A stretch of DNA of 64,000 bases from Methanobrevibacter ruminantium M1 (GCF_000024185.1 NC_013790.1:1325501-1389500), one strand, 5' to 3'. Positions 28,985 to 37,911 are shown, numbered from the stretch's first letter. Notes: generated from the letters alone by a model not told the origin. Numbers and translations are program-made.

Positions 28985-29452
28985 ATGGAAAAATCTATTG
29001 ATGAATTGATTTTGGATTTAAAGGATGAGGATGACTTTGTTCGTGAAGAGGCAATTGGCTCACTTGAACTTAAAGGGGAAGAGGCAGTATGCCCTCTCAT
29101 TGAAGCTTTAGGCCAAAGAAATAAGGATATTAAAATAGGTGCCGCTCAGGTATTGGCAGCTATCGGGGATAAAAGAGCCATTCCAGCACTTGTGGCCACT
29201 TTGGGTGACAGAAACAAGTTGGTAAGAAGAGAAGCATCTACTGCACTTACCACCATGGGTGATGAAGCTATCGAACCTGTAATTGCAGAGCTTGACAATC
29301 CTAAATGGAGAGTAAGAGGTGCTGCATGCTGGGTCCTTGGTGCATTGGATGCTAAGGAAGCTCTTCCAAAGCTTGAAGAGCTATTGAATGATGAAAGCTC
29401 TTTTGTGCAATACGGTGCAAAGGATGCTATTAATAGAATAAATAATGGATAA
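28985..29452 (+). CDS. HEAT-repeat (PBS lyase-type) protein
   Basis: A 155-residue protein built from four or five helical repeats of about 31 residues: 'DLKDEDDFVREEAIGSLELKG', 'ALGQRNKDIKIGAAQVLAAIGD', 'TLGDRNKLVRREASTALTTMGD', 'ELDNPKWRVRGAACWVLGAL' and 'LLNDESSFVQYGAKDAINRI'. Such repeats bind proteins. AGGAGGG precedes the ATG. No partner is visible in the neighbourhood. Confidence 0.85.
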   Translation: MEKSIDELILDLKDEDDFVREEAIGSLELKGEEAVCPLIEALGQRNKDIKIGAAQVLAAIGDKRAIPALVATLGDRNKLVRREASTALTTMGDEAIEPVIAELDNPKWRVRGAACWVLGALDAKEALPKLEELLNDESSFVQYGAKDAINRINNG

Positions 29453-29684
29453 TTTTATTTATTCTTCTTTTTTATTATATTTTTCTTCTTTTTTTTTAAA
29501 TAAATAATTATTCTTTTTTTTTAACGCTTTTTAGACTTTTTTCGAGATTCTTTTTGTGCTGTTTTTAAGATTTGGTGATAGTTTTCTTTTTAATGATGGG
29601 GCTATGCTTTTCTATAGACCGGTCTTTAGATGGTAATATAAAAAAAATAATATCTGATTATAGTAAGAAACTTGTTTAATTGTA
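29453..29684. other. Spacer with a 10-bp palindrome
   Basis: T-rich DNA after the HEAT gene, then the exact palindrome AGACCGGTCT (29616-29625), which stands out in this A/T-rich context and could bind a protein. A 28-codon frame from 29593 overlaps it but has no convincing ribosome site, so I do not call it a gene. Confidence 0.4.
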
Positions 29685-30120
29685 TTAAAAGGGTTTCAAA
29701 ATAAAATATTTGATGATAAAAAAAAAGGGTTTAATCATTATGTTAATTTTTATAAAAAAAGAGATTTAAAATAATTTTAAAACTTAAAGTAAGGATTCAA
29801 AAAGAACTCTTAACTTTAAATTTTCCAACATCCTAGGAGCTAATGAAATAACTCTAAGTAATGTTATATTTTTAGACTATATAATATTAACTGATTTAAT
29901 AAATAATTTTTCATTTATGAAAGGGGTTCAAAGATTATTATTTGGCTTTAAAAAGAGTTTAATACATTTTTATTAAAAAAGAGATTTAAAATAAGTTTAA
30001 AACTTAAAGTAAGGATTCAAAATGAATCCTTGGCTTTAAATTTTCTATCATCCTAGGAGTTAATGAAATAACTCTATGTAATATTATATGTTTAAAGTAT
30101 ATAATATTAACTGTTGAAGA
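29685..30120. repeat. Direct duplication of a ~220-bp hairpin-bearing element
   Basis: Two tandem copies (about 29685-29900 and 29915-30120, 220 bp apart) share most bases. Each has an AAAG...CTTT stem: copy 2 has the perfect inner stem AAGGATTCA-AAA-TGAATCCTT, and copy 1 has a G-T/A-C variant of it. A CATCCTAGGAG box and GAG(T/C)TA-ATGAAA-TAACTC follow, and both copies end in ATATAATATTAACTG. No frame is open. The retention of stems suggests an RNA or DNA-hairpin function. Confidence 0.7.
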
Positions 30121-30183
30121 AAAAACTACCCTATAAAAAATATAAAAACAATTATTTTTTTTAGTTCAACAACTGAATACATT

Positions 30184-30303
30184 TTATTTCATTAATAAAA
30201 TGAAGATTTTGAGGATTTCTAAAGAGTATTTTAGAATCTTTTCAGAGTTGTCTTTCAAGAATTCTAATGAATCTTTTAGAAGATCATTGTTTATATTTTT
30301 CAT
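30184..30303 (-). CDS. Possible 39-residue small protein
   Basis: ATG at 30303, preceded by GGAGG at exactly 6 nt, opens a frame that reads MKNINNDLLKDSLEFLKDNS and then EKILKYSLEILKIFILLMK. The first half is a charged amphipathic helix and the end is hydrophobic, so it may attach to a membrane. A/T-rich promoter-like DNA lies upstream and the duplicated hairpin element lies just downstream. No family is recognised. Small hydrophobic peptides beside structured RNA occur in type I toxin-antitoxin loci, but nothing here proves that. Confidence 0.5.
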   Translation of the reverse strand: MKNINNDLLKDSLEFLKDNSEKILKYSLEILKIFILLMK

Positions 30304-30428
30304 TTTTTTCCTCCATTTTCGGATGATAGATATTTTTTTGTAGCAGGAAAAAACTTCAATTAATAATTTATTTTTATCATTAATAAATATAATGGTTTTT
30401 TTGAGATAAATATTGATTTAAAAGTGTT

Positions 30429-30561
30429 AAATTGATTTAATAATGTTAAATTGATATCATTTCGTAAAATTGACTTCATTTGGTAAATTTTACTTGAAAG
30501 TGTAAAATTGATGTCATATCGTAAAATTGGTATTAAGATATGAAATTGATTTTAGGGTGAA
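30429..30561 (+). repeat. 19-bp repeat array C (7 units)
   Basis: AAATTGA-type units start at 30429, 30448, 30467, 30485, 30505, 30524 and 30543, i.e. 17-20 bp apart with 19 as the rule. Typical units are AAATTGATATCATTTCGTA and AAATTGATGTCATATCGTA. There are no spacers, so this is a tandem array and not CRISPR. It lies in the divergent spacer between the 39-residue ORF and the winged-helix gene. Confidence 0.85.
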
Positions 30562-30857
30562 ATCTTTAATGTCCGTTGAGGAATCATTAAAAGAAATGTA
30601 AAATGGGGTTTATTTTTATCCTATAAAAAAGTGGCAAATATTCTCACTTTTAAAAAAAATATTACTTTATGTTATGGCTAAATCGTATGGTATTGTAAAA
30701 TGAGGGTCTTGATTTAAATGTGTGAAAAATCTATAAGTTTATAAAATATCATGTACAAAATATTAGTAAAATCAAAATCAAAATCAAAAATCGAAAGAAT
30801 AGAAAAATTTTTTAAATCCATTATTTTTGTTTTAATTAATTAATAAGGTTTATATTT

Positions 30858-31315
30858 ATGATAACAATTACAGTAAAAGAAGAGGAAGTCTTAAAATCAA
30901 AATAAAACAGCATGGCCAAGAGAGAATAGATGCCTCAGTCATTAAGGATGAGTTGGGCCTTTATGAGCACGACTTGAATGATCTCTTAAAAAGCCTTGAG
31001 GATAAGGGTCTTGTCCATTATGAAGGTTCCTATGTTCAGTTAAGGGATTTTGAAGGGGTAATAAATACTGTGGATTCAAAAGAGGATGTTCTTACAGCTG
31101 AACTGAATCAGAAGGAGAAAAAGTCCTTTGAAATAATCAAGTCCTTGGCAGATGAGAACAATTTGGTTTCAAGGTATGAGATAGAGGGCAATCTATTGTA
31201 TGGTGATTTGAAGCTTACAGACTTTAGGATGTATCATATTATTCTGTCTTTGGAAAATAAGGGACTTATTGAAGCTGTCTATAAGCATAATGGGGACTAT
31301 TATAAGATTTTATAG
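30858..31315 (+). CDS. Tandem winged-helix protein, frameshifted near the start
   Basis: ATG at 30858 reads MITITVKEEEVLKSK and stops. One extra A in the four-A run at 30893-30896 would continue as 'KIKIKQHGQERIDASVIKDE' into the long open frame (from 30953 on). The whole would be about 150 residues with two winged-helix-like halves, each having helix-turn 'LLKSLEDKGLVHYEG' and 'ILSLENKGLIEAVYKHNG'. It is probably a DNA-binding regulator; its target is unknown. Array C lies 300 bp upstream. Confidence 0.55.
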
Positions 31316-31426
31316 TCCAATATCTTATTTTTTTATTTTCTTTTATTATTTTATTTTTCTTTATTTTTTTATAACTAATTTCTTCTATCTATTTATAGAT
31401 TTATTATTTTTTTTATTCAAAACTAT

Positions 31427-32227
31427 TTATTCTATTTTTAACATAAATTCATTAATTATATCCAAGATTCTGCTTATATTTTTCCCAATAAGGACATTAT
31501 GCTTGGTGTCTTCAAGAATTATCATTTCAGAATTATCAATATTATCATATATTTTCCTTTGAAGCTCCAGATCTGTCAGCTCATCATCAGCACCTGCAAT
31601 CACAATTGTCGGAGCATCTATTGTATTTAGTTTGTCAGTTATGGAAAAGCTATATCCTGCCTTGATTCCTGCTTTTATTCCTTCAATGTTTGCAGTCTTT
31701 GCTCCTTCCTTTTTAACGTATTCCAATTCTACCTCATGCTTTTTTAGGACATCTTCAGGTAGCGTGTAAGGTAGAATTACATCAAAGAACTCTTCAAATC
31801 CCTGCTCTATTGCTTCTTCAAAGCTGTCAAATATCTCATTCAAATGGTCTGAAAACTCAGAGAAGCTTGACATTATTATAAGTCCATCAACCATCTTCGG
31901 ATGATTTATTGCAAAGTCCAATGCCACATTTCCTCCTAATGATAGGCCAATCAGTACTGCTTTTTCTATATTCAAATAATTCAATAAATAATAAAGGTCC
32001 TTTTGGTATAAGTCGATGGTTATCTCTTTCCTATCATCACCAGACTCTCCGTGAGCCCTCAAGTCAAATGACAATGTTTGGTAATCTCCCTTTAGGCTCT
32101 CCTGGAGGGGCCTCCAATAGTTCAGGCTGTCTGAGAGTCCATGGATGAACACTATTGTTCGGCCTTCTCCTTCAAGATTATAGTTTAAAATTATGTTATT
32201 AACTTTTGCCTTATCCATAAAAATCAT
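31427..32227 (-). CDS. Alpha/beta hydrolase
   Basis: A 266-residue alpha/beta-hydrolase fold protein: oxyanion 'FIHGLSDSLNYW', nucleophile elbow 'LIGLSLGGNVALD' (Ser), acid in 'VIAGADDELTDLE' and catalytic His in 'LEDTKHNVLIG'. Esterase, lipase or ring-cleaving roles are all possible. The start is ATG at 32227 or, equally plausible, the ATG three codons later (32218); neither has a clear ribosome site. Convergent with the winged-helix gene. Confidence 0.85.
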   Translation of the reverse strand: MIFMDKAKVNNIILNYNLEGEGRTIVFIHGLSDSLNYWRPLQESLKGDYQTLSFDLRAHGESGDDRKEITIDLYQKDLYYLLNYLNIEKAVLIGLSLGGNVALDFAINHPKMVDGLIIMSSFSEFSDHLNEIFDSFEEAIEQGFEEFFDVILPYTLPEDVLKKHEVELEYVKKEGAKTANIEGIKAGIKAGYSFSITDKLNTIDAPTIVIAGADDELTDLELQRKIYDNIDNSEMIILEDTKHNVLIGKNISRILDIINEFMLKIE

Positions 32228-32510
32228 TTATTTTTCTTTTTTCAATTAACTTTATAATCTTCCTTGTTTTTATAATTAATTATTTTTTCATTGTCCTTAT
32301 CTCTTTTTATTATAAAAGCAATTGAAAATTAATGAAATATTTTATCATCTAAATTTTTCAAAAAAATATCTTATTACTCATTCAATTTAACTTGGAAATT
32401 TAGTAATATTTATATTGTATAAAGTAATAATATAAACATAAGAATAATAATTTTTATGTAACGATTATTAAAATTTTAAATATTTTGATTTGTAGTTTTA
32501 GGTGTTTATT

Positions 32511-33008
32511 ATGATGAGAATTAGTATGTCTTTACCAAAAAAGCTATTGGCTGAGTTTGATGAAGTTTTAAAGGATAGAGGTTATCAATCCCGTTCAAAA
32601 GGTATTCGTGACGCTTTAAGCGATTATATTTTAAGGTATCCATGGATGAATGAAATGGAAGGTAACAGGGTAGGAGTTATTACTGTTATCTATGATCATC
32701 ATTTTACAGGAGTCATGGAAAACCTTGCAGACATTCAACATGACTGCATGGAAGAGATCAATGCAAGCATGCATATTCACATGACCCATAAGTACTGTAT
32801 GGAAGTAATTGTCGTAAACGGTAATGTGACTCATATCAGAGAATTGGCAGAGAGAATGATGAGGCTTAAAGGGGTAGAGCATGTAAAGCTTACAAGTACT
32901 GCAAATGGTGAGTCTCTAGACCGTGAGCCAGGTCTTGAACACTCTCACTCACATTCACATTCTCATTTAATTTTTTTTTTAAAGAATTTCTTTTTTTTAT
33001 TTTCTTAA
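32511..33008 (+). CDS. nikR: Nickel-responsive regulator NikR
   Basis: A ribbon-helix-helix DNA-binding domain ('MRISMSLPKKLLAEFDEVL', 'SRSKGIRDALSDYI') is joined to an ACT-like nickel domain with ligands in 'IYDHHFTGVM', 'MHIHMTHKYCMEVIVV' (His, His, Cys). It represses nickel uptake when nickel is plentiful, which matters for F430 and hydrogenases. The normal core ends near residue 140; here an HSHSHSHSH stretch follows and then a Phe-rich tail, which may be an artefact of read-through past the true stop. The start is ATG at 32511 with GGTG upstream; the ATG at 32514 is also possible. Confidence 0.92.
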   Translation: MMRISMSLPKKLLAEFDEVLKDRGYQSRSKGIRDALSDYILRYPWMNEMEGNRVGVITVIYDHHFTGVMENLADIQHDCMEEINASMHIHMTHKYCMEVIVVNGNVTHIRELAERMMRLKGVEHVKLTSTANGESLDREPGLEHSHSHSHSHLIFFLKNFFFLFS

Positions 33009-33184
33009 ATTAAATTTTATTTAGCTTTAAAATTTAATTTAAATTCTTTTTTTATTATTTTATTATATTATTATTTTTATTAGTTCTGTATAGTTAGTTA
33101 TTTTTTCTAAGATTGATAGATTGATTGTTTTTTTTTAATTTGGAATTTATTTTTGGATTTTTAGGTTTTTTAATATGAAATTTA

Positions 33185-34124
33185 ATGGTTGATTCTTATC
33201 ACTTTAAGCTTTTTAAGAGATTATGAGCGTCTTGCCGTATTTAAGGAAGCAATTGATGAATTTGCTATTTCTAATTTAGATAAGGATTTGGATTGTTCAA
33301 ATTCAAATGGCGATATAAATTCAGATGACGATAAAAAGTTAGATTGCTCTCTTGCATACGATTTAGGATGTGGAAGCGGAGTTTTAAGCTATTTAGCATC
33401 TGATTATTTTGATAAGATAATATCAATTGAGCAAAACAGGTCCATTTTCAAATGTGCAAATAAAAATTTAAAGTCATTTGACAATATTGAGGCTATAAAT
33501 CAAAATGTTTTGGATTTTGACTTTGAAAACTATCCCAAGGCAGACTTAATCATCTGTGAGATGCTGGACACTGCCCTAATCGATGAAGAGGAAGTTCCTA
33601 TCCTAAACCATTCAAAGAAATATCTAAAGGAAAATGGAAAAATAATTCCTCAAGGGATAATAAACTCAGCAGAACCTGTTTTCATGAATATTGATTATCT
33701 CCAGTATGAGGATGATGAATATCAGCCAATCTATGAGATTTTAGGAAAATCAGTTATTTATAGTGAGTTTGAATTCCTGGATGACATTGATGAGGACTTC
33801 TCTTGTATAATCGAATTTGAAATAGATGATAAATATTCAGATAAAAAAACAGATGCATCATTTGAAGTAGATGATAGATGTTCAGATAAAACCGATTATT
33901 TTAATAAGAGTAATGATAAAATAAAAGTAAATGGAATTAAACTGACAAGCTTTACCAAACTGAATGAAAATATCATCTGTGGACCTACTCCTATGTTAAA
34001 TCCAGCTATGCTTGTTCCATTTGAAGAGATAGAGGTAAATAATGGGGATAAAATTAGAATAAGGCTATCCTATGTGATGGGTGGCGGAGTAGAGACCATA
34101 AAAACAGAAGTTTTAGATGTTTAA
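33185..34124 (+). CDS. SAM-dependent methyltransferase, frameshifted at codon ~9
   Basis: ATG at 33185 reads MVDSYHFKLFKRL and stops. With one T fewer in the five-T run at 33210-33214 it continues as MVDSYHFKLLRDYERLAVFK into the long frame. The domain has motif I 'YDLGCGSGVLSYLA', 'SIEQNRSIFKCA' and 'ADLIICEMLDTALIDEEEVP' with the E-x-L-D-T-x-x-x-x-E pattern of arginine N-methyltransferase-like enzymes. Residues 190-245 hold an acidic insert with two repeats of 'D-D-(K/R)-(Y/C)-S-D-K'. Substrate unknown. Confidence 0.65.
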
Positions 34125-34183
34125 TTTAAAGTTAGGATAAAAAGATCGTTGTTAATGGATTCTAAATTATTTTATGTGATATT

Positions 34184-34708
34184 ATGTTAAATCTTGATGA
34201 AATCAGTGAGAATATTGATTTGTTTTTAGAGGACTGCAGCTCTCTTATTGTATTGGGGATAGGCAATGACATAAGGGGAGATGACGGTTTAGGCCCTTAT
34301 ATAATCAACCAACTGACTGATTTGAAAGAGAATCTATCTTTAAAGGAACCACAATCCTTAGAAAATGTCCATTTGCTTAATGGAGGCTCTGTTCCTGAAA
34401 ACTTTACAGGGCTTATCAAAAGGATTGATCCATCTCATATCATAATAATTGATGCCACTTTAATGAATGAAGAGCCAGGATTTATTAAAATTGTTAATAA
34501 AGAAGACATTTCCAATGTAAGCATATCAACCCATTCCATGTCCCTTTCCTATCTTGTAAAGTACCTTGAAATTGAAATCGACTTTAAGCTAATTTTTATA
34601 GGAATTCAGCCTAAGGATATGGATTTGACCTTTGAATTGACTGATACAATTAAGAATTCTTCAGATACCCTTGTTGATTTGCTATTTTCCAAGTTTTTAA
34701 AGATTTAA
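34184..34708 (+). CDS. Hydrogenase maturation protease (HycI/FrcD-like)
   Basis: A nickel-dependent endopeptidase that trims the C-terminus of a hydrogenase large subunit after the metal is inserted. It shows 'VLGIGNDIRGDDGLGPYI' (first metal Asp), 'HIIIIDATLM' (second Asp) and 'STHSMSLSYLVKYL' (His). The length of 174 is normal. GTGAT precedes the ATG. It lies 60 bp after the methyltransferase gene and close to nikR, which suits a nickel-enzyme neighbourhood. Confidence 0.88.
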   Translation: MLNLDEISENIDLFLEDCSSLIVLGIGNDIRGDDGLGPYIINQLTDLKENLSLKEPQSLENVHLLNGGSVPENFTGLIKRIDPSHIIIIDATLMNEEPGFIKIVNKEDISNVSISTHSMSLSYLVKYLEIEIDFKLIFIGIQPKDMDLTFELTDTIKNSSDTLVDLLFSKFLKI

Positions 34709-34960
34709 TATAAATTTTTATCTATTTTTATAATTAGTTTCTTAAAAGGATTATTTAAATTACTTTTTTTTAAGGATGAAAACTATATTCCATGTGATGA
34801 TTTATAACTAATCATTGATAGTGACTTTAAGAAAAATGATGAAGTTGAAATTATAGATTAAAAAAAGTTTAAATCATAGATTAAAAATATATTAAATTGT
34901 AAATATTATTTAATCAATGAATTGCTTTTTAAAAAATTAATTTATAAATGGTCGTATTTT
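34709..34960. other. Spacer with a possible decayed coding fragment
   Basis: A frame near 34775-34860 reads 'KDENYIPCDDL', a stop, then 'LIIDSDFKKNDEVEIID' and a stop. It has a protein-like composition but no start codon signal, so it could be a remnant. The rest is A/T-rich promoter DNA for the ATP-grasp gene. Confidence 0.25.
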
Positions 34961-36100
34961 ATGAAAGTTTTATTTATCGGATCAAGATTATATGATGACT
35001 TGGCTTATCATGTGGATGAGCTGGGCATAGAAAGCATAATAACAGAATCAAATGAAGAGGCTCCTCATTTGGACCTTGCAAGCAAATACTATATAGTCCC
35101 AAGAGGAATGGATAAGCCAATGGAAGTGGCTATTGAAGAGAAGGTCGATGCAATAATACCTCTTATTGGCATAGACCCTCCATTAAAGGACTTGGCTATT
35201 ATGAAGGAAAAAATAGAAAAGGAAAATAATATTCCAGTGATTTCATCTAATTTCAATGCTGTGGACATCGCTTCCGATAAGATAAAGACCAAGGAGTTCT
35301 TTAAGTCAATCGGATTGAATGTGCCAGAGGCAAAGGTTCTAAATAAGGATGACTTCTCCAATGAGGGGGAGTTCTTGGAAAAATTAGGATTCCAATTCCC
35401 AATAGTCCTAAAGCAGGGAGAAGGACAAGGCGGAAAGGACATTTGCATAACAAGCCAGTTTGAAGATGTTTTACAATACTTTGAAAGCTTCAATCAGGCT
35501 TTGGTGGAAAACTTCATTGAAGGGGCTGAGGTCTCCATTGAAGTAATCGGATGGAATGGTGAATATTTGCCTTTGGTTCCGGTATATAAGGGAGATACTA
35601 GTTTAGAAGGCATACATCCGATAAAGAGGTTAAGATATGGTCCTTGTGACTTTGAGGCAATTGACAATGAAGAGTTCAGGCAATTGGCTAAAAAGATAGC
35701 AGTCAATTTAGGCTCTGAAGGAACAATCGATATGGATTTAATCTATTCAAGGGAAGAGAACAAGGTCTATGCAATTGAAATAAACACACGTCCAAGCGGC
35801 ACAAGGTATTTATCCTATGCAACTACTGGACTTAGCCCATTAGGTCTTCTTGTTGACATTGCAGCTGGAAACTTTGATGTTAAAGATTTGGAAAATAAAA
35901 TAAAGCATTATTATTCATTGGAAATACCTATAGGTGATTATGAAGGTCCTGCACCTAATGAACCTGTTAAGGAGTATGTAAATGGCAATTTCATTGTTCA
36001 CGGCCCAAAAGGGTATCAAAGAATTACTATAAGAGGAAATACTCGTGAAGAAACCTATGAAATTGCTAAAGAGTTAACTGGCAATGATTACAGGTCTTAA
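34961..36100 (+). CDS. ATP-grasp ligase (CarB-like), likely pseudomurein synthesis
   Basis: A carbamoyl-phosphate-synthase-type ATP-grasp protein: N-terminal 'KVLFIGSRLYDDLAYH', nucleotide loop 'FPIVLKQGEGQGGKDI', 'LVENFIEGAEVSIEVIGWNG', 'GTIDMDLIYS' and the metal-binding 'AIEINTRPSGTRYLSYATTG'. It forms an amide or acyl-phosphate bond. Just downstream are an MraY homologue and a Mur ligase; in Methanobacteriales an ATP-grasp gene grouped with these is taken as a pseudomurein gene, so I infer that role. I start at the ATG at 34961 because the 13 residues upstream do not fit the family. Confidence 0.75.
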   Translation: MKVLFIGSRLYDDLAYHVDELGIESIITESNEEAPHLDLASKYYIVPRGMDKPMEVAIEEKVDAIIPLIGIDPPLKDLAIMKEKIEKENNIPVISSNFNAVDIASDKIKTKEFFKSIGLNVPEAKVLNKDDFSNEGEFLEKLGFQFPIVLKQGEGQGGKDICITSQFEDVLQYFESFNQALVENFIEGAEVSIEVIGWNGEYLPLVPVYKGDTSLEGIHPIKRLRYGPCDFEAIDNEEFRQLAKKIAVNLGSEGTIDMDLIYSREENKVYAIEINTRPSGTRYLSYATTGLSPLGLLVDIAAGNFDVKDLENKIKHYYSLEIPIGDYEGPAPNEPVKEYVNGNFIVHGPKGYQRITIRGNTREETYEIAKELTGNDYRS

Positions 36101-36576
36101 TCATTGCTTCTTTTATATTTTTTAATCTTTTCATTCATTTCTTTCATGATTTGTTCCATTTTTTTTTAATGAATAATTTAAATTTTCATATTTCTCTTTT
36201 TTTCACTAAATTTTTCATTTTATTTCTTAATAAACTAAAAAAATTTTTATTCTTCTTTTTTTTAGAAAATAAGCAAAAATTCTATCTATTTTTATCATGA
36301 TATTATAATGTTAATATCATTTTTTCCATGATAATATCATTGTAATGTCAAATTATAAATAATATAAAAGTTATATCTTATAATAATATAAGAATATATA
36401 ATCGATATTTAATAATTAATTATTCTTATGAAAAGTCCTTAAAAAACAATTAAAGGATGAATTATTTGATTTTTTTAAAATAATCTTTTTAAAATTACTT
36501 AATTTTGTTGTCGATTTATTGAAGTGGATTATTCATTTAAATGGATTATTTGCTCATTACTCTAAAGTGTGATAAA
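36101..36576. promoter_or_regulatory. Spacer with hairpin and ATATCAT repeats before mraY-like gene
   Basis: ATGATATTA-TAATGT-TAATATCAT (36297-36320) is a perfect 9-bp stem followed by six T, and ATGATAATATCAT follows at 36329-36341. This gives a terminator-like hairpin or three half-sites for a regulator. TATA-like DNA (about 36355-36400) follows. The remainder is T-rich. Confidence 0.5.
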
Positions 36577-37650
36577 ATGGATTTGAATTATATAATTGTA
36601 TTGTTTGTTCTAACATTTCTTGCTACCGTAGCCTTCACTTACTTTGTAAGACATACTCTACGTGATGCAGATGTTTCAGATAGCCCTATTGTCAGTGAAC
36701 ATAGACATAAAGCAGGAACTCCCACCATGGGAGGAATAGCTTTCCTATTTGCCATTCTATTCATAGTGTCTATCTATTACAGAAATACAAATATTCTCAT
36801 AGCCTCATTTATCATGCTCACAGGAGGTGTAATGGGTCTTCTTGATGATCTATTAGGTCTTAAGATAAAGGAATATCAAAAGGTCGTAAAGAATGTAAGC
36901 GATTCAGTTGTTCCTATAGGATTATTGGACCTTGGCCCTGGAGAAGAGGCAAGGGTAACCACCGACAAGGCTAAAAAACAGGTATATGGATATGTTGATG
37001 AAGGAAAATTGGAAATTGTTGCTGAAATTCCAATCAAGTATGAGCCAAGCGAAAAGACCAAGATCATCGTTCAGCTATTGCCTGGACTGTTTTTGGCATT
37101 GACTGGGGTTGTAACAACCCTTGGGGGATTCACTTTAGGCATTTTGGCTTATCCTATTTGCATAATCGCTATTCTTGGTTCAATCAATTCAATAAATCTC
37201 ATTGATGGAATGGATGGATTGGCTGCCGGCATCGTTGCAATTGCATCATTCTCATGCTGCATTTATGCTTATATCTGTGGAAATATGGATATGATTCCTG
37301 CATTTGCAATTTTAACTGGAATATGTCTTGGATTTTTGGTCTTCAACAGATACCCTGCAAGCATATTCATGGGAGACACAGGCTCCTTTGTATTAGGTAC
37401 AGGATATGCAGTTGCTGTCATCTTAGGGGACATTCCTTACTTTGGAGTATTGGCTTTGGCTGTTCCGATTGTATCAGTAATAATAAGCCTGATGCATAGG
37501 GCACATATAATAAATCTCCCTGTAGAGCCTTTGCATCACACCTTGAACTATAAGGGAATCTCTGAAGTCAAGATAGTCTTAAGCTATTGGCTATTGACCG
37601 TCCTTGTCTGTGCAATCGGCATACTTGCAAAGCTTTATATCTTTGCATAA
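36577..37650 (+). CDS. MraY-like phospho-sugar transferase (glycosyltransferase family 4)
   Basis: A polytopic membrane enzyme that attaches an activated amino-sugar phosphate to a polyprenyl phosphate. Motifs: 'HRHKAGTPTMGGIAFL', 'GVMGLLDDLLGL', 'NSINLIDGMDGLAAG', 'FNRYPASIFMGDTGSF' and 'PVEPLHHTLNYKGISE', all typical of MraY/WecA. About 55 residues (roughly 105-160) form an extra soluble loop with 'KKQVYGYVDEGKLEIVAEIP'. I start at the ATG at 36577 with GTGTGATA upstream, since the in-frame ATG at 36541 has none. Its place between ATP-grasp and Mur ligase genes fits the pseudomurein lipid step. Confidence 0.85.
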   Translation: MDLNYIIVLFVLTFLATVAFTYFVRHTLRDADVSDSPIVSEHRHKAGTPTMGGIAFLFAILFIVSIYYRNTNILIASFIMLTGGVMGLLDDLLGLKIKEYQKVVKNVSDSVVPIGLLDLGPGEEARVTTDKAKKQVYGYVDEGKLEIVAEIPIKYEPSEKTKIIVQLLPGLFLALTGVVTTLGGFTLGILAYPICIIAILGSINSINLIDGMDGLAAGIVAIASFSCCIYAYICGNMDMIPAFAILTGICLGFLVFNRYPASIFMGDTGSFVLGTGYAVAVILGDIPYFGVLALAVPIVSVIISLMHRAHIINLPVEPLHHTLNYKGISEVKIVLSYWLLTVLVCAIGILAKLYIFA

Positions 37651-37651
37651 T

Positions 37652-37810
37652 TCTTTAATTTCTTTATTTTAAAAATTTAAATTAAGTTTTTTCTTTAATT
37701 TATTTATATTAAAAAATTTACTTAGTTTTTTTTAATTTATTTATTTTAAAAAATTAATTTAGTTTTATTTCTTTAATTTGTTTATTTTAAAAATTTAAAT
37801 AATTTTTATT
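37652..37810. repeat. Degenerate ~45-bp tandem repeats
   Basis: Four imperfect copies of TTAATTTNTTTATTTTAAAAA lie head to tail between the MraY-like gene and the Mur ligase gene. They are low complexity, and I see no further signal. Confidence 0.5.
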
Positions 37811-37911
37811 TATTTGTCGTTATTTTTCATTTTCATTAATTTAAGAACTTTATATTTAAAAATTAATTTATTTCTATCTATTTTCTATCAAAATCAGTTT
37901 CCGTGATTAAT

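Noticed and set aside
29593-29679. A 28-codon frame starting MMGLCFSIDRSLDG
   Set aside because: The nearest GGTGA is 15 nt away and the frame covers a palindrome; too little support to call a gene.
30429-30561. A short-period array that could be taken for CRISPR
   Set aside because: Units of 19 bp follow directly without spacers and vary in sequence; no cas genes are nearby.
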